DNA of 64,000 nt from a virus. Below are positions 29,769-36,509 of the stretch, one piece after another. The number at the start of each line of letters is the position of its first letter. Within the stretch, counting starts at the first letter, position 1. The stretch covers positions 1 through 64,000 of IMG/VR virus record IMGVR_UViG_3300037244_000020. One strand, written 5' to 3'. Made by a program: the position numbers and the translations under genes. The notes below the pieces were generated by a model. That model saw only the letters and a program-made list of their open reading frames with translations, searched no databases and was not told the DNA's origin.

Positions 29769-30383
29769 TTAGATGTCCACCATTTCCGGGGAAAACTCCA
29801 GGGGCGTGGCTTGAACGCCTCGAATCGGTTCTGCGCCCAGGGCTACCATGCTCTGCCCCTTTGGAAGCGCAGCCTTCGGTTTCTGTGCCGTATCGGCAGG
29901 TTCTGGTGCGGTGCCGCCTAGAGCCTTGATCGCAGCATCAATCCTCTCGCGCTCGGTCGTCAGCCAGCCAATCTGCAGCGTTCTAATCATCGTCTCTGAC
30001 GGCGGCCACTCTTCCGACTCGATCGCGGGAAGCATCACGGCGCGCAGCCACCTATGGAAGTGGATAGCAGGGCCGTAGGCGGCTTCGGACCAGTCGTCGG
30101 TACGTGAGGCAGGGGTAGCGGCGAAGAGGCCCTCACGGGTCACGCATTTGCGCGGGTAACGCTTCCCGGCGAAGGGGAGAGTGCGAATCTCTACTTCGTC
30201 GCATGTGGGGCGCATGCGATCAGGGCATTCATACAGCAGCGCTTGCGCCAGTTCGGTGAACGGGAAGAAGAATTCGCCATCACAGCGTACGGCGGTCACG
30301 GGGTGAGTGTGCCCGTCATGGGCGGGGTAAGTGAGTGTGAGGGTGTCGGAGGGGGTGATCATGGTTTCTTGGGTGGGCCTCAT
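29769..30383 (-). CDS. BRO-N-like antirepressor-type protein, 204 aa
   Basis: HPVTAVRCDGEFFFPFTELA, then LPFAGKRYPRKCVTREGLFA and FHRWLRAVMLPAI, follow the plan of BRO-N/antirepressor N-terminal domains, where a WYF-type loop is followed by a helix ending in a conserved R.(V/L).P. The C-terminus has a charged helix and a Pro/Ala tail. ATG 30383 overlaps the upstream stop (ATGA); an ATG seven codons later is possible. A role in phage gene control is likely. Confidence 0.55.
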   Translation of the reverse strand: MRPTQETMITPSDTLTLTYPAHDGHTHPVTAVRCDGEFFFPFTELAQALLYECPDRMRPTCDEVEIRTLPFAGKRYPRKCVTREGLFAATPASRTDDWSEAAYGPAIHFHRWLRAVMLPAIESEEWPPSETMIRTLQIGWLTTERERIDAAIKALGGTAPEPADTAQKPKAALPKGQSMVALGAEPIRGVQATPLEFSPEMVDI

Positions 30384-30733
30384 TCCGGGGTACCTACGAG
30401 GATCATGGATTTGCAGCCAAGGGCGACTACTTCGAATTCCGAGAGTTTGCGCGCCTTTTGATCAGGCTTGAGCTTGGCGCCGTACGTGATCAGGATGCGG
30501 ACACCTTCCTCAGTGACGACACCCCAGGCGGTCGCGCCTCGCACACCTCGGACATAGGTTAGACAGGGCCACTTCCCAGAGACGCCACTAGCGCTACTCT
30601 GAGAGTAGCCTAGCCAGCGCGCGATATCAGAGGCGACAAAAATCAACTGCCCGCCTGCCAGCGCGCATCGTATCTGTCCAGGGCCGTCCTTAAAGACGTA
30701 GGGCACGCTCATGAACTCGGGGATGTCACGCAT
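30380..30733 (-). CDS. BRO-N-like short protein, 117 aa
   Basis: IRCALAGGQLIFVASDIARW followed by LGYSQSSAS and later AWGVVTEEGVRILI looks like a shortened BRO-N domain. GGAG stands seven bases before ATG 30733. It lies beside the longer BRO-N-like gene in the same operon. Confidence 0.5.
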   Translation of the reverse strand: MRDIPEFMSVPYVFKDGPGQIRCALAGGQLIFVASDIARWLGYSQSSASGVSGKWPCLTYVRGVRGATAWGVVTEEGVRILITYGAKLKPDQKARKLSEFEVVALGCKSMILVGTPE

Positions 30734-31370
30734 GAGCGGTCTCCACTCGGCTCGTCTTGGCTTTCTGGTCAGCGCGCCACTTACGGGCGCGTTCTATAGC
30801 TTTGAGGCGGCGGTCTTCGGCGCGTGCCGGGGCCGTCTTCGCACTTCTGATCTTGCGCAGTTCCCCCTTTATGGCGAGGATTTCGGCTCTCTTCTCTCGC
30901 TCGATAGCCCGTGCCTGCTCATCGGCTTTGACATCTTCAGCGATCAGTAACCAGGTGGGCGGCTTTTTCGGCGCGTTTAGGCGGTCAAGCCTCGCTTGCA
31001 TGCGTCTGGACCGGGGGATCTGGTCAACAGGCACCTCAAGACTCCAGTACTTGTGGCGCGACTGCCCCCGGCGATCCCGCTCGCGGGCTAGCTGAAGTAC
31101 GCAGTCCTCGGGGGACTGTGCGTCAGGGTCGTTCAGCGCTTTGCCACTTTCCCAGTAGATACGCAGTGTCAGGTACGCGATGCGTTCGTCCATCTGCAGG
31201 AAGTTTTCCGCAGCTTCTTCGGCGTGGCGTTGTAGGTGTTCGTATTGGTCAGTATCGTACGCCGCGTTTGCCAGTTTCTGGCGCTGCAGCGCATGACCCC
31301 AAGACACGTCCTTCTTTACCCTGGCCTTCGCACGGCGTACGTAGAGGGAGGGGCTTACTTTGCTGGACAT
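30726..31370 (-). CDS. Basic helical protein, 214 aa, first gene left of the palindrome array
   Basis: ATG 31370 has AAGGAA upstream and begins MSSKVSPSLYVRRAKARVKK; an upstream extension would enter a structured non-coding repeat. The protein is strongly charged and helical (REKRAEILAIKGELRKIRSA), with DNA-binding-like composition. Its position next to the palindrome array suggests that it might bind it, but there is no recognised DNA-binding motif. Confidence 0.55.
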   Translation of the reverse strand: MSSKVSPSLYVRRAKARVKKDVSWGHALQRQKLANAAYDTDQYEHLQRHAEEAAENFLQMDERIAYLTLRIYWESGKALNDPDAQSPEDCVLQLARERDRRGQSRHKYWSLEVPVDQIPRSRRMQARLDRLNAPKKPPTWLLIAEDVKADEQARAIEREKRAEILAIKGELRKIRSAKTAPARAEDRRLKAIERARKWRADQKAKTSRVETAHA

Positions 31371-31383
31371 GCGCGTTCCTTGC

Positions 31384-31454
31384 CCTGTGACGATGGGCCT
31401 TGGCAGGCCCTGCATAAGGTCAGGGGGCCTTTGCAGGCCGCCCATCGTCACAGG
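31384..31454. repeat. 15-bp perfect inverted repeat with 41-nt structured loop
   Basis: CCTGTGACGATGGGC (31384-31398) and GCCCATCGTCACAGG (31440-31454) are exact inverted copies. The loop holds a further GGCAGGCCC/GGCCTTTGC pairing. On the minus strand it forms the 5' leader of the 214-aa gene 14 bases from its start, so it could regulate that gene or act as a protein-binding site. Confidence 0.6.
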
Positions 31455-31805
31455 ACCCTTATGTTTAGCTTGTTCCCTGTGTATCTGCCAAGATTTGCAG
31501 GGGGCTTTAAGGTTCGCAGCGCTTTGCACGCCGCGTTCGGAAAGGTAGGCCAATCTCAGCGATTTGTCAATACCTCCCGCAGCGACTGACCGACCGTACG
31601 CAGAGCTACCCCCCCCGGCGGAAACCCCCAGGTTGGGACTTTGTTAGTCACTTTTGTACAGAGAGATATCTTATACAAAAGTAACTAACATTCTTCTTCC
31701 CTGCGAGTTTCCTTCTGGGGGGGTGCCTTTGCGTACGGTAAATAACTCCAATAAATTCAACTACTTATAAGTGCACTTTTTTGGTGCACTAGCAATGACA
31801 AGTAG
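31455..31805. other. Non-coding AT/GC mixed region with an imperfect 16-bp inverted repeat
   Basis: No gene is supported here. GTTAGTCACTTTTGTA (31643-31658) pairs with TACAAAAGTAACTAAC (31674-31689) with one mismatch, around a 15-nt loop rich in GA. The region leads into the palindrome array and may hold promoters for the leftward gene at 31370, but none is clear. Confidence 0.5.
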
Positions 31806-32247
31806 TTAGCTGCATTCAATGTAGGCTAATGCCTATTTTTTAAGCACCGCTGCCTAATTTTTAAGCATTAGCCTACATTGAACGTAGCTAGGTTTTGCCT
31901 ATTTTTTAAGCATTAGCCTACATCAATGTAGGCTAATTCGGGTTTAGCCTACATTGATGTAGGCTAATTTAGGGTTAGCTGCATTCAATGTAGGCTAGTT
32001 TCCTTACAAAGCTGAGAGAGGCTCCCGAACGCCGTTGTAAGGAAACTCATGAGTGGCGTGAAAACAACGGGTTTTTAGCTGCACTCAATGTAGGCTAATG
32101 CCCGATTAGCCTACGTCAATGTAGGCTAATGCCTATTTTTTAAGCAAAAGCTAGCCTACGTCAATGTAGGCTAATGCCTATTTTTTAAGCAGGTGAGCGG
32201 AAAGCGTGCCTATTTTTTAGGCATTAGCCTACATTGAATGCAGCTAA
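31806..32247. repeat. Array of nine 24-bp palindromes with AT-rich 17-mers (candidate origin or control array)
   Basis: Nine copies start at 31806, 31868, 31913, 31944, 31975, 32075, 32106, 32151 and 32224. The half-site is TTAGCCTACAT or close variants (TTAGCTGCATT). Six AT-rich 17-mers of the form TGCCTATTTTTTAAGCA lie beside them. Outermost copies are exact reverse complements. Spacings of 62, 45, 31, 31, 100, 31, 45 and 73 bases are roughly mirror-symmetric about the hairpin at 31998-32046. The form suits binding of a dimeric protein at a replication origin, partition site or silencing array. Which of these is not decided by sequence. Confidence 0.75.
31998..32046. repeat. 12-bp perfect inverted repeat at the centre of the array
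   Basis: GTTTCCTTACAA (31998-32009) and TTGTAAGGAAAC (32035-32046) are exact inverted copies around 25 nt. It occupies the largest gap between palindromes and forms the approximate symmetry centre. Confidence 0.6.
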
Positions 32248-32262
32248 AAACTCCGAGTTGCG

Positions 32263-32433
32263 TCAGACGAACGCTGAAAAAATATGAAAAATATTTGGGC
32301 AACCTGCGAACAACCAGCCGAAAAAGAGGCCAGTGAAGAAAACCCCGCCCGTTGTCAAGAGACTTTCTTTGGTTGTCTCTGCGTCTTTCGGGAAGAGGAA
32401 GAGCGGTTTGTGGTGTTTGTGTTTGTGGTGCAT
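32263..32433 (-). CDS. 56-aa membrane protein with His-rich N-terminus
   Basis: ATG 32433 has GGAGGT in front and lies three bases past the upstream stop. It begins MHHKHKHHKP and has a hydrophobic segment (GVFFTGLFFGWLFAGC). It ends at the edge of the palindrome array. Function unknown. Confidence 0.55.
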   Translation of the reverse strand: MHHKHKHHKPLFLFPKDAETTKESLLTTGGVFFTGLFFGWLFAGCPNIFHIFSAFV

Positions 32434-32435
32434 GG

Positions 32436-32624
32436 TTAGACCTCCGCCAATTTCTTGCTGTATGTGAAGAGGCGGTAGCTGCCGGATAGCTCGACAAACA
32501 CAGGGAACTCTCCGACACGCGCGGGACGATGAACGTCTCGGCTGTATCTCGGCTTATCTACGCTGCCTACCAATTTGTTTTCTGCGGGGTTCCACTCTTT
32601 GCTGTCCACTGTCTTGACTGTCAT
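32436..32624 (-). CDS. Hypothetical protein, 62 aa
   Basis: MTVKTVDSKEWNPAENKLVG, then VGEFPVFVELSGSYRLFTY, suggests a small beta-rich protein. Shares the upstream leader AACTGGAGAAAACGAG with two other genes. Function unknown. Confidence 0.55.
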   Translation of the reverse strand: MTVKTVDSKEWNPAENKLVGSVDKPRYSRDVHRPARVGEFPVFVELSGSYRLFTYSKKLAEV

Positions 32625-32647
32625 CTCGTTTTCTCCAGTTGGTTCGG

Positions 32648-33175
32648 TTAGATGGCTGCAGACTTGCGCTTGCCTTTCTCAAAGGCGCGCTCTAACGCAC
32701 GTTGCACGCTCAAGGCGTTGACCGTGAAAATTACGACGTGAGCGCCGCGCTTGCCTTTAATTTCCACGACGCTGTTTTCGACGGACTCCACGACGCATTT
32801 CGTGTTGAGTTTGTAATCGCTGAAGACGAGAGATCCTAAGACCGTACCCGGCTTCAGGTTCAACGCTGCTTCAGCGTCAGCCAGTCGTTTCGCAGCGGCG
32901 CGAGCGTCGATCACTTGGCGTGCGTAATAGACCTCATAGCCGAAGTCGCCACCCTCTACGTTGGAGCGGTTCCGTGCTGCGTCTTCCGGCCGCAAGTAGT
33001 CGCCGAAGTCTGCCTTGACGAAAGCCTTAACTTCGCTGCTGTAGAACAGGCCGGAGTCAAGCGCCTGCTGCGTGGCGTCGATTAAGCGCTGTTCGTGGGC
33101 GACTGGCTCACGGTGTCCGGCTGCGATCGGGACCCAAGTCGTGTATGCGTCGTCTGATAGTGGGTAATGGGTCAT
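32648..33175 (-). CDS. Hypothetical protein, 175 aa
   Basis: Starts MTHYPLSDDAYTTWVPIAAG. A helical centre (YYARQVIDARAAAKRLADAE) precedes a beta-rich end with KPGTVLGSLVFSDYKLNTKC. Not a recognised family. Same leader as its neighbours. Confidence 0.5.
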   Translation of the reverse strand: MTHYPLSDDAYTTWVPIAAGHREPVAHEQRLIDATQQALDSGLFYSSEVKAFVKADFGDYLRPEDAARNRSNVEGGDFGYEVYYARQVIDARAAAKRLADAEAALNLKPGTVLGSLVFSDYKLNTKCVVESVENSVVEIKGKRGAHVVIFTVNALSVQRALERAFEKGKRKSAAI

Positions 33176-33198
33176 CTCGTTTTCTCCAGTTGGTTCGG

Positions 33199-33390
33199 TT
33201 ATTCGGTCGCTGCGATCGCGTCCCGCATTTCGTTGTAATCCATCGCGCGTACCTCGATCATTACCGCGATACGTTCCTCAAGACCGGCGACACCTTGCAA
33301 GCGGCGTTGCATCAATTCCGCGCGCATCGCTGCAGCTTGCGGAACTATCCAGTTACAGTCTTGGCGGGTACGTTCGTTAATCCGGGTCAT
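33199..33390 (-). CDS. Hypothetical helical protein, 63 aa
   Basis: ATG 33390 gives MTRINERTRQDCNWIVPQAA and is mostly helical (MRAELMQRRLQGVAGLEERI). GGAGAAAACGAG stands upstream. First gene of the leftward run starting at the promoter 33416-33444. Confidence 0.5.
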   Translation of the reverse strand: MTRINERTRQDCNWIVPQAAAMRAELMQRRLQGVAGLEERIAVMIEVRAMDYNEMRDAIAATE

Positions 33391-33415
33391 CTCGTTTTCT
33401 CCAGTTGATGAAGCT

Positions 33416-33444
33416 ATTATATACGGCTTCCTAGTTTTGTGCAA
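33416..33444 (-). promoter_or_regulatory. Promoter (TTGCAC, 17 nt, TATAAT)
   Basis: Minus-strand TTGCAC (33444-33439), 17-nt spacer starting AAAACTA, TATAAT (33421-33416). It lies between divergent genes. Confidence 0.8.
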
Positions 33445-33462
33445 CAACTAGTTACCTTAAAT

Positions 33463-33696
33463 ATGGGCGGCTCCCTTGACTCCCGCCTAGCACAAAACGA
33501 CACTCTCCGCATTATGGACATTTTCGCGAACGTTCCCCCTTTGTTTGACGACGGTCAAGACCTGTATAGGGTCCTGACGCCGTCCGACGCTATGAACTGG
33601 CACAGTGAAGCGTTTCCGGTCTACAATCCGGGCATATCGCGCGCTGTACGTCTGCTGCATCGCGCCCTAGCCATTCTAAGGAGCGCTCCTCAATGA
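33463..33696 (+). CDS. Hypothetical protein coupled to the HU-like gene, 77 aa
   Basis: ATG 33463 is preferred to a GTG inside the promoter. The stop overlaps the HU-like ATG. Segment MDIFANVPPLFDDGQDLY is acidic and the C-terminus is helical (AVRLLHRALAILRSAPQ). Ribosome site is weak. Function unknown. Confidence 0.5.
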   Translation: MGGSLDSRLAQNDTLRIMDIFANVPPLFDDGQDLYRVLTPSDAMNWHSEAFPVYNPGISRAVRLLHRALAILRSAPQ

Positions 33697-33974
33697 TTAC
33701 TGCGCCGCCGCGCAAGCTGGTTTCCCGTGTCGCGAAGAAGACAGGTTTGAAGATGGAATACGTGCGGGACGTGCTCGTCGCAGCCTTTGAACAGATCAAG
33801 GATGAAGCTGCAACAGGGTCTATCATGATTCGCGGCTTCGGCACGTTTCATACAGCGACGCGCGCTGGATGTGTTCGCCCGTCGCCGTCTGACACGTCGA
33901 AAATTATCGAGGTGCCGTCGACCAGGCGGCTTACGCTGAGGTCGCCTTCGGATCGGATTGAAGAGGATGAGTGA
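33693..33974 (+). CDS. HU/IHF-like DNA-bending protein, 93 aa
   Basis: Residues KLVSRVAKKTGLKMEYVRDV are the N-terminal helices. GSIMIRGFGTFHTATR is the beta-hairpin core with the family signature GFG.F, followed by the DNA-binding arm and RRLTLRSPSDRI. Such proteins bend DNA in origin firing, packaging or recombination. It lies 1.2 kb from the palindrome array, so assistance at that array is possible. Confidence 0.85.
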   Translation: MITAPPRKLVSRVAKKTGLKMEYVRDVLVAAFEQIKDEAATGSIMIRGFGTFHTATRAGCVRPSPSDTSKIIEVPSTRRLTLRSPSDRIEEDE

Positions 33975-33977
33975 GGG

Positions 33978-34559
33978 TTAGCCGTAAGCGCAGGGTGTGA
34001 ACGCGTCGGCAACCTTTTCAGAGCGCCGTGGCATGATGACGCAGAACGCCGTGCAATCCGGGCCGTGCATGACGCCGCTGCCGTCATACGTGCGTAACTC
34101 GGTGTTGGGTTTGCTGTCATGCCACGTCTGTATGGCCTTTTCGGCGTCCGCAATGTAGCTCCAATTGAATTGGAGCGCGTCTTGCTGTATGCGTTTCGTG
34201 GGGATAACACGGCGCCAGTCAGGAAATTTGCCGTCGATCGGTGTGAAAATTGGGTCGCCTAAGCTGTAACGCCCGTCGGGCATTGCTGATAGCGTGATGT
34301 CTCCCTTACCTTTGACAGCTGTCTTTACCGTGTCAGACGGCACGATAATAGAGAACGGGCCTTTCTGCGGGGTGTCAGTCCAGCGCGCAATCGCCGCCGG
34401 AATCAAGCCGCAAAACATACGATGTCCATCCGTCGCGACGATGTGGATATCCCCGGATGCCGTGAATTCAAGAAGAACGCCGTTAAGGTAATAGCGAATG
34501 TCTTTTACTGCTGCATGAGAGAGTGCCGCGCGAAGTTGGGATTTAGTGAATGTGATCAT
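33978..34559 (-). CDS. Sliding-clamp (DnaN)-like protein, 193 aa
   Basis: ATG 34559 gives MITFTKSQLRAALSHAAVKD. RYYLNGVLLEFTASGDIHIV followed by ATDGHRMF is the signature of the beta-clamp (DnaN) family. The length is about half of a 366-residue clamp, so it would represent one or two clamp domains. Small phage clamp-like proteins may work as trimers or modulate the host clamp; that is inference. It converges with the HU-like gene. Confidence 0.75.
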   Translation of the reverse strand: MITFTKSQLRAALSHAAVKDIRYYLNGVLLEFTASGDIHIVATDGHRMFCGLIPAAIARWTDTPQKGPFSIIVPSDTVKTAVKGKGDITLSAMPDGRYSLGDPIFTPIDGKFPDWRRVIPTKRIQQDALQFNWSYIADAEKAIQTWHDSKPNTELRTYDGSGVMHGPDCTAFCVIMPRRSEKVADAFTPCAYG

Positions 34560-34563
34560 TTGG

Positions 34564-34713
34564 TTACTCTGCGTCACAAGCAGCAAGAAACCGCTGCAGG
34601 GTGTAATGGTCGGAAAAGCCGCGAATCTTGCTCACGTTGATCGCGGCTTGTTTTCTTTCGGATCGCGTCTCGATAGACAGGATCTCGCGAGCGATGAGGG
34701 TGAATCGGTTCAT
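34564..34713 (-). CDS. Hypothetical basic protein, 49 aa
   Basis: ATG 34713 overlaps the upstream TGA and the gene ends five bases before the clamp-like ATG. Helical and basic (IETRSERKQAAINVSKIRGF). Function unknown; coupling to the clamp gene suggests joint expression. Confidence 0.55.
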   Translation of the reverse strand: MNRFTLIAREILSIETRSERKQAAINVSKIRGFSDHYTLQRFLAACDAE

Positions 34714-34976
34714 TCGGCGAAGCTAGCGCGGTACTGGTCGCGCGGTTCGTCATACACAAAGACATAACCGTCTTTCGTGCCCCCAGCAATCCAGGACTTG
34801 CCGTAATCGTCCCATCCGAGCTCGCGAACAAGCGCCATCGCTGCGGCTGCATGGACATCCTGCCCGCTTAATTCGTGCGGGTAGGAAATGGTGATCGAGC
34901 CAGCTTCGCACGTCGCTTTGATGCGCGAACCCTTCGTGTTGGTTGCTGAGATGTACTTGGTGGTGATTGCTTGCAT
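34710..34976 (-). CDS. Conserved phage protein, 88 aa
   Basis: MQAITTKYISATNTKGSRIK, then ATCEAGSITISYPHEL and ALVRELGW, matches a small protein widespread in phages, with no known function. Follows the promoter at 35012-35040. Confidence 0.65.
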   Translation of the reverse strand: MQAITTKYISATNTKGSRIKATCEAGSITISYPHELSGQDVHAAAAMALVRELGWDDYGKSWIAGGTKDGYVFVYDEPRDQYRASFAE

Positions 34977-35011
34977 GATGTTTGTTCCTTGTTTCTGGAT
35001 TCGATGTAGCT

Positions 35012-35040
35012 ATTATGCCTGGGTTTATAGTTTTGTGCAA
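35012..35040 (-). promoter_or_regulatory. Promoter (TTGCAC, 17 nt, CATAAT)
   Basis: Minus-strand TTGCAC (35040-35035), 17-nt spacer, CATAAT (35017-35012), then AGCTAC. Serves the clamp-like operon. Confidence 0.75.
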
Positions 35041-35043
35041 GAA

Positions 35044-35160
35044 CTATTTGCAGCTTGCCGTGTGATCGTAAAAGCCTGTCACGCTGGGGAAGTCTTGGTA
35101 AAAATCCCAGGCAGCGTGGATTGTGACGATAACGGCGATGTAGATGATGAGTGCGCGCAT
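35044..35160 (-). CDS. 38-aa membrane peptide
   Basis: ATG 35160 encodes MRALIIYIAVIVTIHAAWDF, a transmembrane helix, then a soluble tail. It lies downstream of the hairpin at 35176-35225. Function unknown. Confidence 0.5.
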   Translation of the reverse strand: MRALIIYIAVIVTIHAAWDFYQDFPSVTGFYDHTASCK

Positions 35161-35175
35161 TTTAAATCTCGGGTT

Positions 35176-35225
35176 AAACAACAAACCCGGGCGCCCTGGT
35201 GTCAAGGCGCAATCGTTTGATGTTT
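35176..35225 (-). repeat. Nested hairpin element, copy 1
   Basis: AAACAACAAAC pairs with GTTTGATGTTT with one mismatch, and inside it GCGCC pairs with GGCGC. A second copy with the same plan and sequence is at 35540-35589. Between genes on the minus strand, so an RNA-processing or termination site is likely. Confidence 0.6.
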
Positions 35226-35517
35226 ACTTCACGTCAACTGATACTTTTGCCAAGAAGCCCGTGGTGTCTATCTCTACATTGGGGGGCAGACGGTCCAGCC
35301 GGAGCCAAGCATCCCCGCCTAAAATGTCTCGGCGAATGCGCGCCAGCATCCCCGGAAACATATCACTGTTTGCGTAGCCGCCGAATTTCGGGTGCTGGCG
35401 TGCAGCAGCCATATCGACGTGTGTCCGCTTGATCTCAGGGACGACCACGTATTGATATAGTGGCGTGTCGTCGACACTGAACATTGTTTGCAGTTTGGCT
35501 TTAAATTCGATTTTCAT
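35224..35517 (-). CDS. Conserved phage protein, 97 aa
   Basis: MKIEFKAKLQTMFSVDDTPL, then QYVVVPEIKRTHVDMAAARQ and YANSDMFPGML, is a pattern I know from many phages. No function is known to me. Between two copies of the nested hairpin. Confidence 0.65.
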   Translation of the reverse strand: MKIEFKAKLQTMFSVDDTPLYQYVVVPEIKRTHVDMAAARQHPKFGGYANSDMFPGMLARIRRDILGGDAWLRLDRLPPNVEIDTTGFLAKVSVDVK

Positions 35518-35539
35518 TTCGTTCTTCCCGTGTTTCGTT

Positions 35540-35589
35540 AAACATCAAACCGGGGCGCCCTATCGCTAAGGCGCAATCGTTTGATGTTT
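35540..35589 (-). repeat. Nested hairpin element, copy 2
   Basis: AAACATCAAAC (35540-35550) and GTTTGATGTTT (35579-35589) pair perfectly; inside, GCGCC and GGCGC pair. About 40 bases match the copy at 35176-35225, with the loop differing, consistent with a conserved RNA structure. Confidence 0.65.
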
Positions 35590-35848
35590 AAGGCAACATC
35601 GCGATACATTCCCCAGTCTGCAAAGTGTGCGCACGCTGCAGAAACGTAAAAGTATGGTCGTGCTTGCCCGCCAAAGCCTCAGCATGTTGCTCGTTTCGCC
35701 ACGCTATGTAGCTGGGCAGGTCATTAACGCGCACGTCGCCTGAAACGGCCTCTGCAATGCAGGCTAGCGAATTGTCCGCGAACCATTGGCGGGTTTGCTG
35801 GATTGTTTCTTGTGTGAGGGCAACGCCTGCGAACATCATCATCATCAT
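35588..35848 (-). CDS. Conserved phage protein, 86 aa
   Basis: It begins with five Met codons, so the exact start is unclear. LTQETIQQTRQWFADNSLAC, then YIAWRNEQHAE and LQTGECIAMLP, matches a small phage family of unknown function. Follows the promoter at 35881-35909. Confidence 0.65.
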   Translation of the reverse strand: MMMMMFAGVALTQETIQQTRQWFADNSLACIAEAVSGDVRVNDLPSYIAWRNEQHAEALAGKHDHTFTFLQRAHTLQTGECIAMLP

Positions 35849-35880
35849 TTTGTTTCCCTGCGTTTCGTTTCAGTAAAGCT

Positions 35881-35909
35881 ATTATGCCGTAGTTTTTAGT
35901 GAGGAGCAA
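35881..35909 (-). promoter_or_regulatory. Promoter (TTGCTC, 17 nt, CATAAT)
   Basis: Minus-strand TTGCTC (35909-35904), 17-nt spacer, CATAAT (35886-35881), then AGCTTT. Weaker member of the TTGCAC family. Confidence 0.65.
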
Positions 35910-35917
35910 GCGGAATT

Positions 35918-36322
35918 TTAGTCAGTATCTATGACACCCTCTAAGTACCTCAAGAATGACCCGCAGTGTTTGCAGCGCTTGCTCTCAGTACGCTTGAGGC
36001 GCTTGCGCGCTGCATATATCGCGTTAGACCCTATGCGCAGCGACCTAGCGACGTTTTCAATGCCCATTTCCGGGTCTTTAGACAGCAAGTCTAGTGCTAT
36101 CCTGGTTCGGCTTACCGCGGGCGCCCTGTTAGTTACCCGTGGTTCGAAATAGCCTGTGTAGCGGTTAGCTGGCTTGGCAGGATGACCTCTCATCCGCTCG
36201 GCAGAAAGCGCGCGGGAGATTAGCGATTGGGATACTCCGAGAAGCTGGCAGACCCTGTACTGCGTCATACCGGGGTTGTTCCGCAATATTTCTAAGGCTT
36301 GCTGAGTCTTACTTTTTTCCAT
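35918..36322 (-). CDS. HTH DNA-binding protein with zinc-like tail, 134 aa
   Basis: Two HTH segments occur: MTQYRVCQLLGVSQSLISRA and MGIENVARSLRIGSNAIYAA. The C-terminus KRCKHCGSFLRYL holds a CxxC pair. It is probably a transcriptional regulator of the adjacent early/late border region. A 187-base gap upstream (36323-36509) holds a CCGAC/GTCGG repeat and a pair of AATTTTTCG boxes that could be its operator. Confidence 0.65.
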   Translation of the reverse strand: MEKSKTQQALEILRNNPGMTQYRVCQLLGVSQSLISRALSAERMRGHPAKPANRYTGYFEPRVTNRAPAVSRTRIALDLLSKDPEMGIENVARSLRIGSNAIYAARKRLKRTESKRCKHCGSFLRYLEGVIDTD

Positions 36323-36509
36323 TTGTTGCGTATCCGAGACAGCGAAAAATTCCTAATTTTTATCTCTTGACACCGACGAAATTTTCTGGTTTGTCGGCGT
36401 TACGAAAAATTAGCCTAAGCACAAGTGTATAGCAAGTGCGGTCTAGTTGGCGCGCAAACCGCCAGTGCGCAAGGCTTTCGCTCGCCAACTACTTAACACG
36501 GGTAAACCC

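Noticed and set aside
32210-32518. 102-codon minus-strand frame at the edge of the palindrome array
   Set aside because: It overlaps in another frame the 56-aa gene that has a GGAGGT ribosome site, and it runs into the non-coding array.
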